5,646 nucleotides of DNA from Pseudomonadota bacterium (GTDB taxonomy: Bacteria; Pseudomonadota; Alphaproteobacteria; Reyranellales; Reyranellaceae). Below the pieces are notes generated by a model that had not been told where the DNA came from, ran no database searches, and worked only from the letters and a program-made list of their open reading frames with translations. The DNA lies in assembly GCA_023386865.1 (NCBI GenBank), contig JAEWIV010000487.1:1-5646 (forward strand), written 5' to 3'. The translations under genes were made by a program, and so were the position numbers. Of the stretch, positions 1 to 5,646 are shown one piece after another. The first letter of the stretch is position 1. Every line of letters starts with the position of its first letter.

Positions 1-24
1 GGGAAGGAGAAATAGTATGGGTGC

Positions 25-41
25 GCGGGCCTCCGGCCCGC
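25..41 (-). terminator. Probable terminator hairpin after accA
   Basis: A perfect inverted repeat with 7-bp GC-only arms (GCGGGCC / GGCCCGC) and a 3-nt loop lies 7 nt past the accA stop codon. Read on the minus strand, the hairpin is followed about 7 nt later by a pyrimidine-rich, moderately T-rich stretch (TACTATTTCTCCTT) rather than an immediate run of T. It is therefore an imperfect intrinsic terminator or a 3'-end stabilising hairpin. Its position at the end of the minus-strand gene run supports the call. Confidence 0.5.
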
Positions 42-48
42 TCCCGGC

Positions 49-1002
49 CTAAAGCCCTTTCTTCCCCATCTCCAGGAACTTGTCCTGGCGGCGCTGCCGC
101 AGGGTGTCGGCGTCGAGCCCTGCGAGCTCGTCCAGCGCCTCGCTCACGACCTTGCCCACGAGATCGATGGTCTCGTCGGGGCTGCGATGGGCGCCGCCCA
201 TCGGCTCGGGAATGACGTCGTCGATGACGTCGAGCTTCTTGAGATCTGCCGCCGTCACCTTCATGGCCTCGGCGGCTTCCTGGGCGTTGGCGTTGGAGCG
301 CCACAGGATCGACGCACAGCCTTCCGGCGTGATCACCGAATAGACCGAGTTCTCCAGCATGTAGACGCGATCGGCCGAGGCGATGGCGAGCGCGCCGCCC
401 GAGCCGCCTTCGCCGATCACCACGCTGATCAGCGGCACGCCGAGCGAGAGGCAGGTGTCGATCGAGCTGGCGATGGCCTCGGCCTGTCCGCGCGCTTCGG
501 CGTCCAGGCCCGGATAGGCGCCCGGCGTGTCGACGAGCGTCACCACCGGCAGATGGAAACGGTCGGCGAGCTTCATCAGCCGCTGCGCCTTGCGATAGCC
601 TTCCGGCCGAGGCATGCCGAAATTGTGCTTGATGCGCGAATCGGTGTCGTCGCCCTTCTGCTGGCCGATCACCACCACGCTGCGCGCGCCGAGCCGGCCG
701 ACGCCGCCGACGATTGCCGCGTCCTCGCCGAAGGCGCGGTCGCCCGACAACGGCATGTATTCGGTGATCAGCCGGTCGACGTAGCTCTGGGCGTGCGGCC
801 GTTCGGCGTGGCGCGCCACCTGCACGCGCTGCCAGGGCGTCAGCTTGGCGTAGGTCGCGCGCAGCTGCTTCTGCACCTTCTCCTGCAGGCGCATGACCTC
901 CTCGGCGATGTCGACGTCGCCGGAGTTCGGCAGATGGCGCAGCTCGGCGATCTTGCTTTCGAGCTCGGCGATCGGCTTCTCGAAATCGAGGTAGGTAGTC
1001 AT
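49..1002 (-). CDS. accA: Acetyl-CoA carboxylase carboxyltransferase, alpha subunit
   Basis: AccA pairs with AccD to form the carboxyltransferase that moves the carboxyl group from carboxybiotin (on AccB) to acetyl-CoA, giving malonyl-CoA in the first committed step of cytoplasmic fatty acid synthesis. The 317-residue product has the usual family length. It opens with the typical YLDFEKPIAELE and a helical N-terminal segment (about 1-60), followed by the crotonase-like carboxyltransferase domain. Visible family signatures are GQQKGDDT (113-120), NFGMPRPEGYRKA (127-139), DTPGAYPG (158-165), the glycine-rich GEGGSGGAL (197-205) expected to form an oxyanion hole, and SVITPEGCASILW (222-234). The ATG at 1002 fits the family N-terminus, although no clear ribosome binding site precedes it. 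It follows xerD by 60 nt on the same strand. The partner accD is not in this window. The reading frame is intact and nothing key appears missing. Confidence 0.97.
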   Translation of the reverse strand: MTTYLDFEKPIAELESKIAELRHLPNSGDVDIAEEVMRLQEKVQKQLRATYAKLTPWQRVQVARHAERPHAQSYVDRLITEYMPLSGDRAFGEDAAIVGGVGRLGARSVVVIGQQKGDDTDSRIKHNFGMPRPEGYRKAQRLMKLADRFHLPVVTLVDTPGAYPGLDAEARGQAEAIASSIDTCLSLGVPLISVVIGEGGSGGALAIASADRVYMLENSVYSVITPEGCASILWRSNANAQEAAEAMKVTAADLKKLDVIDDVIPEPMGGAHRSPDETIDLVGKVVSEALDELAGLDADTLRQRRQDKFLEMGKKGL

Positions 1003-1011
1003 TGATTTTCA

Positions 1012-1040
1012 GGTGTCGCCCGGCACCGGAATCCTGTCAA
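1012..1040 (-). promoter_or_regulatory. Candidate accA promoter
   Basis: In the 60-nt gap between xerD and accA the minus strand reads an exact TTGACA (1040 to 1035), the consensus -35 box of housekeeping sigma factors. With 17-nt spacing the -10 position falls on GACACC (1017 to 1012), a poor match to TATAAT. Transcription would start only a few bases before the accA ATG, giving a nearly leaderless message, which would fit the lack of a ribosome binding site there. A chance match is possible in so short a region, and accA may simply be read from the upstream operon. Confidence 0.3.
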
Positions 1041-1062
1041 CCGGCCCTCGTCGGCGGATAGC

Positions 1063-1998
1063 TCAGCCGGCCGGCCGTCGCCGGCGGCGCGCCAGCGGAT
1101 GCTTGTCCTGCACCAGGGCGCGGAGCTTCTCGTCCAGGACATGGGTGTAGATCTGGGTCGTGGCGATATCTGCATGGCCCAGCATCAATTGCACGCTGCG
1201 CAGGTCGGCGCCGCCCTCGAGCAGGTGGCTGGCGAAGGCATGGCGCAGGACGTGCGGCGAGACGCGCGCTGGATCGATGCCGGCGGCCAACGCCGCTTCC
1301 TTGAGCAGCTGGGCGAAGCGTTGGCGCGTCAGATGTCCCGAGCGGCCGCGCGACGGGAACAGGAAGCGCGATTTCTCGCCCTCCTCCAGCATGGCGGCGC
1401 GGACGTGCAGCCACGCTGCGACGGCGTCGCGCGCCGGCTCGCTGAGCGGGACCAGCCGTTCCTTGTTGCCCTTGCCGCGCACCACCAGCACCGCGGGATC
1501 GCGCTCGACGGCGGCGAGCGGCAACGTCACCAGCTCCGACACCCGCAGCCCCGCGGCGTAGAGGATCTCCAGCAGCGTCGCCATGCGGCCATGGTCGTCG
1601 TCGCGCCGGCTCGCCTCGATCAGCCGGTCGACTTCCTGGCGCGACAGGACCTTGGGCAACGGCCGGCCGAGCCGTGGCGAATCGAGCGTGCTGGCCGGAT
1701 CGTCCTCGCGCAGGCGCTCGGCAAGCAGGAAGCGGAAGAACTGGCGGATCACCGACAGCCGCCGCGCCACCGTGCGCGGCGTCATGCCGACATAGTCGAG
1801 CGATTTCAGGTAGGCGCGCAACGCCTCGGCGTCGGCATTGGTCGTCTTCCTCCCCCGTCGCGCCAGGAAGGCCTCGAGATGCCTGAGATCGCCGCCGTAG
1901 GCCGCCGTCGTGTTCAGCGAAGCGCCGCGCTCGGCCGACAGCATCTCGATGAAGGCCTCGGCCTCGCGCGACAGCGACGCGGACGGCTTCTTCTTCAC
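1063..1998 (-). CDS. xerD: Tyrosine site-specific recombinase XerD
   Basis: XerD acts with XerC at the chromosomal dif site to resolve chromosome dimers before cell division. The 311-residue product has an N-terminal SAM-like core-binding domain (about 10-95) and a C-terminal catalytic domain (about 115-300). The full tyrosine-recombinase catalytic set is visible: Arg152 (AAGLRVSEL), Lys176 (RGKGNKER), His249 and Arg252 (SPHVLRHAFASHLLEGG), His275 (LMLGHADI) and the nucleophile Tyr284 (TTQIYTHV). A GTG start at 1998 is chosen because it gives the normal family N-terminus and lies 4 nt after the stop of the upstream gene. A GTG at 2061 would add 21 residues unlike the family and overlap that gene by 59 nt. 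There is no well-spaced ribosome binding site (AGGA lies only 2 nt away), so translation is probably coupled. The tail is unusually basic (five arginines at 304-308). XerD rather than XerC is inferred from motifs and from the neighbouring aroK locus. Confidence 0.92.
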   Translation of the reverse strand: MKKKPSASLSREAEAFIEMLSAERGASLNTTAAYGGDLRHLEAFLARRGRKTTNADAEALRAYLKSLDYVGMTPRTVARRLSVIRQFFRFLLAERLREDDPASTLDSPRLGRPLPKVLSRQEVDRLIEASRRDDDHGRMATLLEILYAAGLRVSELVTLPLAAVERDPAVLVVRGKGNKERLVPLSEPARDAVAAWLHVRAAMLEEGEKSRFLFPSRGRSGHLTRQRFAQLLKEAALAAGIDPARVSPHVLRHAFASHLLEGGADLRSVQLMLGHADIATTQIYTHVLDEKLRALVQDKHPLARRRRRPAG

Positions 1999-2002
1999 GA
2001 TC

Positions 2003-3538
2003 CTAGCGCCCGTAGGCGATCGCCGTTTCCACGGCGAACAGGCGGGCCGAATGGTCCTCACCCCCCTGACGCAGCGCCTGCCCGATCGTCGCGACGGCGG
2101 CGGGATGGAGCTCGTTGAGCGGCGTATCGCCGGCGGCGATCGGCGCCAGCAGCGCCGCCTCGGCGCGACGGCCGCCGGCGGCGGCGTTGACCAGCGCTTG
2201 CAGGCTGGCGGTGGCCGGCATCACGAGGCGGGCGTTCCCGGGGGCCTTGTCGGGCAGGTCGGTCGACTTCGGCGGCAGGTCGAAACCGGTCGAGCGCAAC
2301 AATTCCAGCAGAAGATAGCCGCGCAGCGGCGCGCGGGCCGCATCGTCGTCGCGCGTCACCTCGTACCAGCGGTTGATTTCGCCGACCGTGAGGCGTTTGG
2401 CGTCGTCGAGACCGGCGACCGCCGCCAGCGGCACCAGCCGGTCCAGCGCGATGATGGCGCGCGCGTTGTTCGACACGGCGCCCAGCGCCAGGCGGATCCA
2501 GGCCTGCGTCTGCAGCTTGGCGCCCAGCAGCAGGAAGCCGCGCATCGCCTCCTGGGCGACATTGGCGAACTGCGGCTGGGCCGGCAGGTTGATCAGGGCG
2601 GCGGCGCTCGCCCGGGCGATGGTCGGGAACAACGCGCTGTCGCGCGCCTCGCCGTAGGCGGCGGCGATGGAGGTGACCATCTCGCCCGGGTTGGAGGCGC
2701 TGCGGGCCGCCGCGACCATCCGCGCCCGGCGGGCGATCGCCGGCGGCAGCGAGGCACCGTCGCGCAGCGCTTCGAGGTAGAGGTCGCCCAGTCGCGTCGC
2801 CTCGATGATGGCGAGCGCTTCGCCACGTTCGGCGATCTCGATGCGCGTGGCGATCGGCAGGGGCTTCAGCGCGACGAGGGCGCGAACGATCGCCGGCTGG
2901 GTGTTGCGCAGCACGCTTGCCGGCACCTGGGCGTGCGTGAGGTCGATCGCCATCAGCGCCGGCCCGTCGACCTGTTGGGCCGAGGCGAGGTTAGCCGCCT
3001 GCGCCGCAGCAGCGTCGCCGTCCAGCAACCTGCACGCGGCCTGGGCACGGCCGCTGAAGGGTTCGGTCAATTGCCACTGGCGGACGATCGCGCACGCGCC
3101 GTGCCGTTCACCGGCCAGCATCAAGGCGTTGGCGACCGTCGATGCCACCGCCGGGTCGGCGTAGGCATCGGCGTTGCGCACCATCTCGTTCAGGCTCTCC
3201 GCCTCGCCCATGGCGGCGAGCTTGTCGACCTTGCGCGTGAACAGGCTGGGCGGAGGACTGCCATCCGGCACCGGGGGCGTGAGCTGGCTCACCAGGACCT
3301 TGAACTGCAGGTCGCGCAAGGCGCGGCTGCGCGGCGCATTGGGCAACGCCGTGACCAGCCGCTTGGCCGTGGCGAGGGGCGTTCCCGCCCAGGCGTTGGC
3401 GGGCATGCCGCCGGTGGTCGCCGTCAGGAAGCCGGTCGGCCGGCCGTCGAGGTCGGCGCCCTGCACGACGACAGGCGCCGCCATCAGCAGCGAAACGAGA
3501 GCCGCCGCCGCGATGACGCTAACGCGCGAAGCGTTCAT
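2003..3538 (-). CDS. Conserved hypothetical secreted alpha-helical protein
   Basis: The function of this 511-residue product is not recognised. Residues 1-28 look like a signal peptide: a short N-terminus with Arg5, a hydrophobic core (VIAAAALVSLLMAAPVVV, 8-25) and likely cleavage near QGA/D at 28-29. This implies export to the periplasm or envelope. The mature part is rich in Ala, Leu and Arg, with many predicted helices resembling a TPR-like or other helical solenoid, but no catalytic motif is seen. Two cysteines, Cys149 and Cys169, could form a disulfide after export. Proteins at this position beside xerD and aroK in Rhodospirillales are, from memory, often labelled antifreeze glycopeptide polyprotein; nothing here supports an antifreeze role, and the label probably reflects Ala-rich composition. 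The ATG at 3538 lies inside the end of the small membrane protein gene, with only a distant GAGG 12 nt upstream, so coupled translation is likely. The gene ends 4 nt before xerD. Confidence 0.85.
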   Translation of the reverse strand: MNASRVSVIAAAALVSLLMAAPVVVQGADLDGRPTGFLTATTGGMPANAWAGTPLATAKRLVTALPNAPRSRALRDLQFKVLVSQLTPPVPDGSPPPSLFTRKVDKLAAMGEAESLNEMVRNADAYADPAVASTVANALMLAGERHGACAIVRQWQLTEPFSGRAQAACRLLDGDAAAAQAANLASAQQVDGPALMAIDLTHAQVPASVLRNTQPAIVRALVALKPLPIATRIEIAERGEALAIIEATRLGDLYLEALRDGASLPPAIARRARMVAAARSASNPGEMVTSIAAAYGEARDSALFPTIARASAAALINLPAQPQFANVAQEAMRGFLLLGAKLQTQAWIRLALGAVSNNARAIIALDRLVPLAAVAGLDDAKRLTVGEINRWYEVTRDDDAARAPLRGYLLLELLRSTGFDLPPKSTDLPDKAPGNARLVMPATASLQALVNAAAGGRRAEAALLAPIAAGDTPLNELHPAAVATIGQALRQGGEDHSARLFAVETAIAYGR

Positions 3539-3698
3539 TGGGCACCGGGACCTCGAAATGCCTGATCGTCGGCCGGGGTTCTATGACGGCGAGCGCCACC
3601 ACGCCTGCGATCAGCAGGCTCACGACGATCACGACGACGACGGGCCCGAGCTTGACGGTGGGCACACTGAATCGGTTTCGGGAACGGAACAGGGGCAC
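3519..3698 (-). CDS. Small single-pass membrane protein, unknown function
   Basis: This 59-codon reading frame was found by reading the minus strand upstream of the secreted protein. It begins at a GTG (3698), just downstream of an in-frame TAG, and ends at TAG (3521 to 3519). A basic N-terminus (RSRNRF, 5-10) leads to one hydrophobic segment of about 20 residues (PVVVVIVVSLLIAGVVALAV, 19-38). A short proline-rich tail follows, containing EPRPT (40-44) and ending VPVPNERFAR (50-59). The basic side preceding the hydrophobic segment predicts an N-in, C-out topology with the tail in the periplasm. The tail recalls the end of small proteins found next to the larger secreted protein in Rhodospirillales (from memory, unverified). 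A purine-rich GGAAGGTAGG precedes the GTG by about 11 nt. A second GTG at 3665 would give a 48-residue form starting nearer the membrane segment. The gene overlaps the next by 20 nt in another frame. Function is unknown. Confidence 0.72.
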   Translation of the reverse strand: MPLFRSRNRFSVPTVKLGPVVVVIVVSLLIAGVVALAVIEPRPTIRHFEVPVPNERFAR

Positions 3699-3799
3699 GG
3701 CGCGGGCAACCTACCTTCCATCCGCCGATGCGGCAATCGCAGGAGAGCGTCGCTTGAAACCCCGCCCGGAATCGGCGACATCCATGCGTTCGACTCATC
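3699..3799. promoter_or_regulatory. Divergent intergenic region
   Basis: These 101 bp separate the start of the minus-strand unit from the start of aroK and must carry promoters for both directions unless transcription starts inside the genes. Visible elements are a short hairpin GCCG-ATG-CGGC near 3724-3734, and a widely spaced inverted repeat CGCCGAT (3723-3729) / ATCGGCG (3771-3777). No known operator or riboswitch was recognised, and the minus strand has no convincing -35/-10 pair. Confidence 0.5.
3754..3782 (+). promoter_or_regulatory. Weak candidate aroK promoter
   Basis: TTGAAA (3754-3759) differs by one base from the housekeeping -35 consensus. With 17-nt spacing the -10 position is GACATC (3777-3782), which matches poorly. 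A start near 3790 would leave about 10 nt before the aroK ATG, which also lacks a visible ribosome binding site. This is tentative. Confidence 0.22.
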
Positions 3800-4357
3800 A
3801 TGGATGCCCGCTCACCCCTGCCGCTGACGCGCACCGTCGCCCTCGTGGGCCTGATGGGTGCCGGCAAGAGCGCCATCGGCAAGCGCTTGGCCCAGCGGCT
3901 CGGCCTGCCGTTCGTCGACGCCGACGACGAGATCGAGCGCGCCGCCGGCTGCTCGATCGCCGAGATCTTCGAGAAGTACGGCGAAGCCGACTTTCGCGCC
4001 GGCGAGCGCCGCGTCATTTCACGCCTGCTCGACGAGCCGCCGCACGTGCTGTCGACCGGCGGCGGCGCCTACATCGACCCGGAGACACGCGCCCTGATGC
4101 GGACCAAGGCGGTCACCGTCTGGCTGCGCGCCGAGCTCGACGTGCTGTACGACCGCGTGCGCAAGCGCGGCCACCGCCCGCTGCTGCGCAACGGCAACCC
4201 CAAGGAGGTTCTTGCACGCCTGATGAGCCAGCGTTACCCGATCTATGCCGAGGCCGACATCGTCGTCGATTCCACGGCGCAACCCGCCGATCGCACCACC
4301 GAGCAGGTGATCGAGGCGCTGCGCGCCCACCTGCTGCCCGAGAAGGCACCGGCATGA
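3800..4357 (+). CDS. aroK: Shikimate kinase
   Basis: Shikimate kinase phosphorylates shikimate at the 3-hydroxyl using ATP, the fifth step of the pathway to chorismate and the aromatic amino acids, in the cytoplasm. The 185-residue product is of normal length for the family with a short N-terminal extension. It shows the P-loop GLMGAGKS (17-24), the shikimate-binding DADDEIE (40-46, Asp40 and Asp42), Arg66 in DFRAGE, the STGGG substrate loop (85-89), the lid motif RGHRPLL with Arg126 (123-129) and the late SQRYPIY with Arg145 (143-149). The start is the only in-frame ATG after a TGA at 3755; no ribosome binding site is evident. The stop overlaps the aroB start as ATGA, so the two are co-translated from one message. 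Confidence 0.96.
   Translation: MDARSPLPLTRTVALVGLMGAGKSAIGKRLAQRLGLPFVDADDEIERAAGCSIAEIFEKYGEADFRAGERRVISRLLDEPPHVLSTGGGAYIDPETRALMRTKAVTVWLRAELDVLYDRVRKRGHRPLLRNGNPKEVLARLMSQRYPIYAEADIVVDSTAQPADRTTEQVIEALRAHLLPEKAPA
4341..4346 (+). promoter_or_regulatory. Ribosome binding site of aroB
   Basis: AGAAGG lies 7 nt before the aroB ATG, inside the last codons of aroK. It fixes the aroB start at 4354 and supports coupled translation across the ATGA overlap. Confidence 0.6.
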
Positions 4358-5478
4358 GCACCCGCAACATCCGAGTCGAGCTGGCTGGCCGCGGCTACGA
4401 CATCGCCATCGGCCCCGGCCTGATCGATCAGGCCGGCGCCCTCTGCCGGCCGCTTCTCGCCGCGCCCAAGGTCACGATCGTGAGCGACGAGACCGTGGCG
4501 GCGCTCTACGGCGCCCGGCTCGCCGCCGCGTTCGACAAGGCGGGCGTCGGGGCGAGCACGGTCACGGTGCCCGCGGGCGAGAGCAGCAAGGAGTTCGGAG
4601 CCTTCGGCAGGCTCATGAACGACCTCCTCGACCAGCGACCCGACCGCAAGACCACGCTGGTGGCGCTGGGTGGCGGCGTGGTCGGCGATCTCACGGGCTT
4701 TGCCGCGTCGGTGCTGCTGCGCGGCGTCGACTTCATCCAGGTGCCGACGACCCTGCTCGCCCAGGTCGATTCGTCGGTCGGCGGCAAGACCGGCATCAAT
4801 ACGCGTCACGGCAAGAACCTGGTCGGCGCCTTCTATCAGCCGCGCCTGGTGCTGGCCGACACCGGCGTGCTCGACACCCTGCCCCGGCGCGAGCTGCTGG
4901 CCGGCTATGCCGAGGTCGCCAAGTACGGCCTGATCGACGATCCCGACTTCTTCGCCTGGTGCGAGGCCAATGGCGCGGCAGTGCTGGCGGGCGACGCCGC
5001 CAAGCGGACCTACGCCATCGAGCAGAGTTGCCTCGCCAAGGCACGCATCGTGGCGGCCGACGAACGCGAGACGACCGACCTGCGCGCGCTCCTCAATCTC
5101 GGCCACACGTTCGGCCATGCCCTCGAGGCCGAGACCGGCTTCGGCGGCGACCTGCTGCATGGCGAGGCCGTCGGCACCGGCATGGCCCTGGCGTTCGACT
5201 TCTCCGCCCGACTGGGACTTTGCCCGCCGGCCGACGCCGAACGTGTCCGCCGCCATCTCGGGTCCGTGGGATTGCCGATGCGGCTCCGGGCGATCGGCGG
5301 CGACAACCGACGCCGCTGGCAGACCGGCCGATTGATCGACCACATGCGCGGCGACAAGAAGGCCGACGGCGGCCGGCTCACCTTCGTCCTGGCGCGCGGC
5401 ATCGGCAAGGCCTTCGTCAGCCGCGATGTCGACGAAACGGCATTGCGTGGACTGCTCGACGACGCCATCTCTGCCTGA
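4354..5478 (+). CDS. aroB: 3-dehydroquinate synthase
   Basis: AroB converts DAHP to 3-dehydroquinate, the second step of the shikimate pathway, with NAD and a divalent metal (zinc in characterised enzymes). The 374-residue product is of usual length. An N-terminal NAD-binding Rossmann-like domain (about 1-180) carries PAGESSK (73-79), the glycine-rich GGGVVGDLTGF (106-116), VPTTLLAQVDSSVGGKTGIN (130-149) and KNLVGAFYQP (154-163). The C-terminal domain supplies the expected metal ligands Glu187 (GYAEVAKYG), His251 (LGHTFGHALE) and His269 (LLHGEAVG). Late DKKADGGRLTFVL (334-346) is also typical. The ATG at 4354 has a well-placed AGAAGG and overlaps the aroK stop. A longer open frame runs upstream to 3538 but is out of frame with aroK and not coding there. 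All key residues are present. Confidence 0.97.
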   Translation: MSTRNIRVELAGRGYDIAIGPGLIDQAGALCRPLLAAPKVTIVSDETVAALYGARLAAAFDKAGVGASTVTVPAGESSKEFGAFGRLMNDLLDQRPDRKTTLVALGGGVVGDLTGFAASVLLRGVDFIQVPTTLLAQVDSSVGGKTGINTRHGKNLVGAFYQPRLVLADTGVLDTLPRRELLAGYAEVAKYGLIDDPDFFAWCEANGAAVLAGDAAKRTYAIEQSCLAKARIVAADERETTDLRALLNLGHTFGHALEAETGFGGDLLHGEAVGTGMALAFDFSARLGLCPPADAERVRRHLGSVGLPMRLRAIGGDNRRRWQTGRLIDHMRGDKKADGGRLTFVLARGIGKAFVSRDVDETALRGLLDDAISA

Positions 5479-5481
5479 TCG

Positions 5482-5646
5482 ATGGAAAACGACCTTCAGT
5501 TCGACATGCCGCTCTGGATCGCGGGTCCGGCGGTGCTGCTCTGCCTGCTGCTCGCGGCATACCTGTCGGCGGCCGAGACCGCCATCACCGGCGCCTCGCG
5601 GCCGCGTATGCATCGGCTCGCCCAGCAGGGCAACAAGCTCGCCGCC
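5482..5646 (+). CDS. HlyC/CorC-family CNNM (DUF21) membrane protein, partial
   Basis: Only the first 55 residues are present; the gene runs off the right edge of the window. After a short N-terminus, a hydrophobic segment (LWIAGPAVLLCLLLAAYL, about 11-28) leads into LSAAETAITGASRPRMHRLA. This is the signature start of the CNNM (DUF21) domain, with the conserved AET after the first membrane helix. Family members usually continue with more membrane helices, a pair of CBS domains and a CorC/HlyC domain, and are linked to magnesium or cobalt efflux; the old haemolysin label is historical. The ATG at 5482 is 3 nt after the aroB stop, pointing to the same operon. No ribosome binding site is clear, and an internal ATG at 5506 is a less likely start. 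The location downstream of aroB matches remembered alphaproteobacterial gene order. Confidence 0.85.
   Translation, partial: MENDLQFDMPLWIAGPAVLLCLLLAAYLSAAETAITGASRPRMHRLAQQGNKLAA

Noticed and set aside
1070..1085. GCCGGC-GACG-GCCGGC hairpin at the end of xerD as a terminator
   Set aside because: It lies inside the coding region before the stop and has no T-run after it; such hairpins are frequent in GC-rich DNA.
1099..2118. Plus-strand open frame of 339 codons antisense to xerD
   Set aside because: The opposite strand has a complete XerD with its full catalytic set; this frame shows no recognisable domain.
1910..3565. Long plus-strand open frame of 551 codons antisense to the secreted protein
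   Set aside because: It is rich in Arg, Gln and Gly with no domain. It is a shadow of the GC-rich codon pattern of the opposite strand, where the signal peptide and gene packing show the real gene.
3681..3715. TTGCCG / TAGGTT pair as a minus-strand promoter for the small membrane protein
   Set aside because: Matches to both boxes are poor, and a start there would leave almost no leader and exclude the likely ribosome binding site.
3535..4017. Minus-strand 160-codon frame across the divergent region and the aroK start
   Set aside because: It overlaps aroK antisense and gives an Arg-rich product, while another frame in the same place gives a clear membrane protein.
3538..4353. Upstream extension of the aroB frame as a fusion protein
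   Set aside because: The extension overlaps aroK in a different frame, is Arg-rich without a domain, and aroB has its own start with AGAAGG 7 nt before it.
4243..5613. Minus-strand open frame of 456 codons across aroB
   Set aside because: It lies antisense to an unmistakable aroB with all metal ligands, and its product is low-complexity His/Arg/Gly-rich sequence typical of antisense frames in GC-rich DNA.

Overview
This is a GC-rich window with six protein-coding genes on two divergent transcription units. It looks like chromosomal housekeeping DNA from an alphaproteobacterium. The protein sequences and the gene order (accA, xerD, a secreted helical protein, then divergent aroK-aroB and a CNNM/CorC-type gene) suggest a Rhodospirillales-like lineage. 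That placement is inference from family resemblance and remembered synteny, not from a search.

Minus strand, in transcription order: a small single-pass membrane protein (3698 to 3519), a 511-residue secreted protein of unknown function (3538 to 2003), the tyrosine recombinase XerD (1998 to 1063) and AccA, the alpha subunit of acetyl-CoA carboxylase carboxyltransferase (1002 to 49). The first three genes are tightly packed: a 20-nt overlap, then a 4-nt gap. They are therefore probably co-transcribed and translationally coupled. AccA follows after a 60-nt gap that contains an exact TTGACA, so it may also have its own promoter. A 7-bp GC-rich hairpin just beyond the accA stop probably ends the unit.

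Plus strand: aroK (shikimate kinase) and aroB (3-dehydroquinate synthase) overlap by ATGA and encode two steps of the shikimate pathway. Three bases after aroB a membrane protein of the HlyC/CorC (CNNM, DUF21) family begins; the window edge cuts it off after 55 residues.

The two units are separated by about 100 bp (3699-3799) that must hold promoters for both directions. No tRNA, rRNA, insertion sequence, CRISPR array or phage gene was seen. The least understood part is the pair of uncharacterised envelope proteins upstream of xerD. The smaller of these, 59 codons, is easily missed because of its size, its GTG start and its overlap with the next gene.
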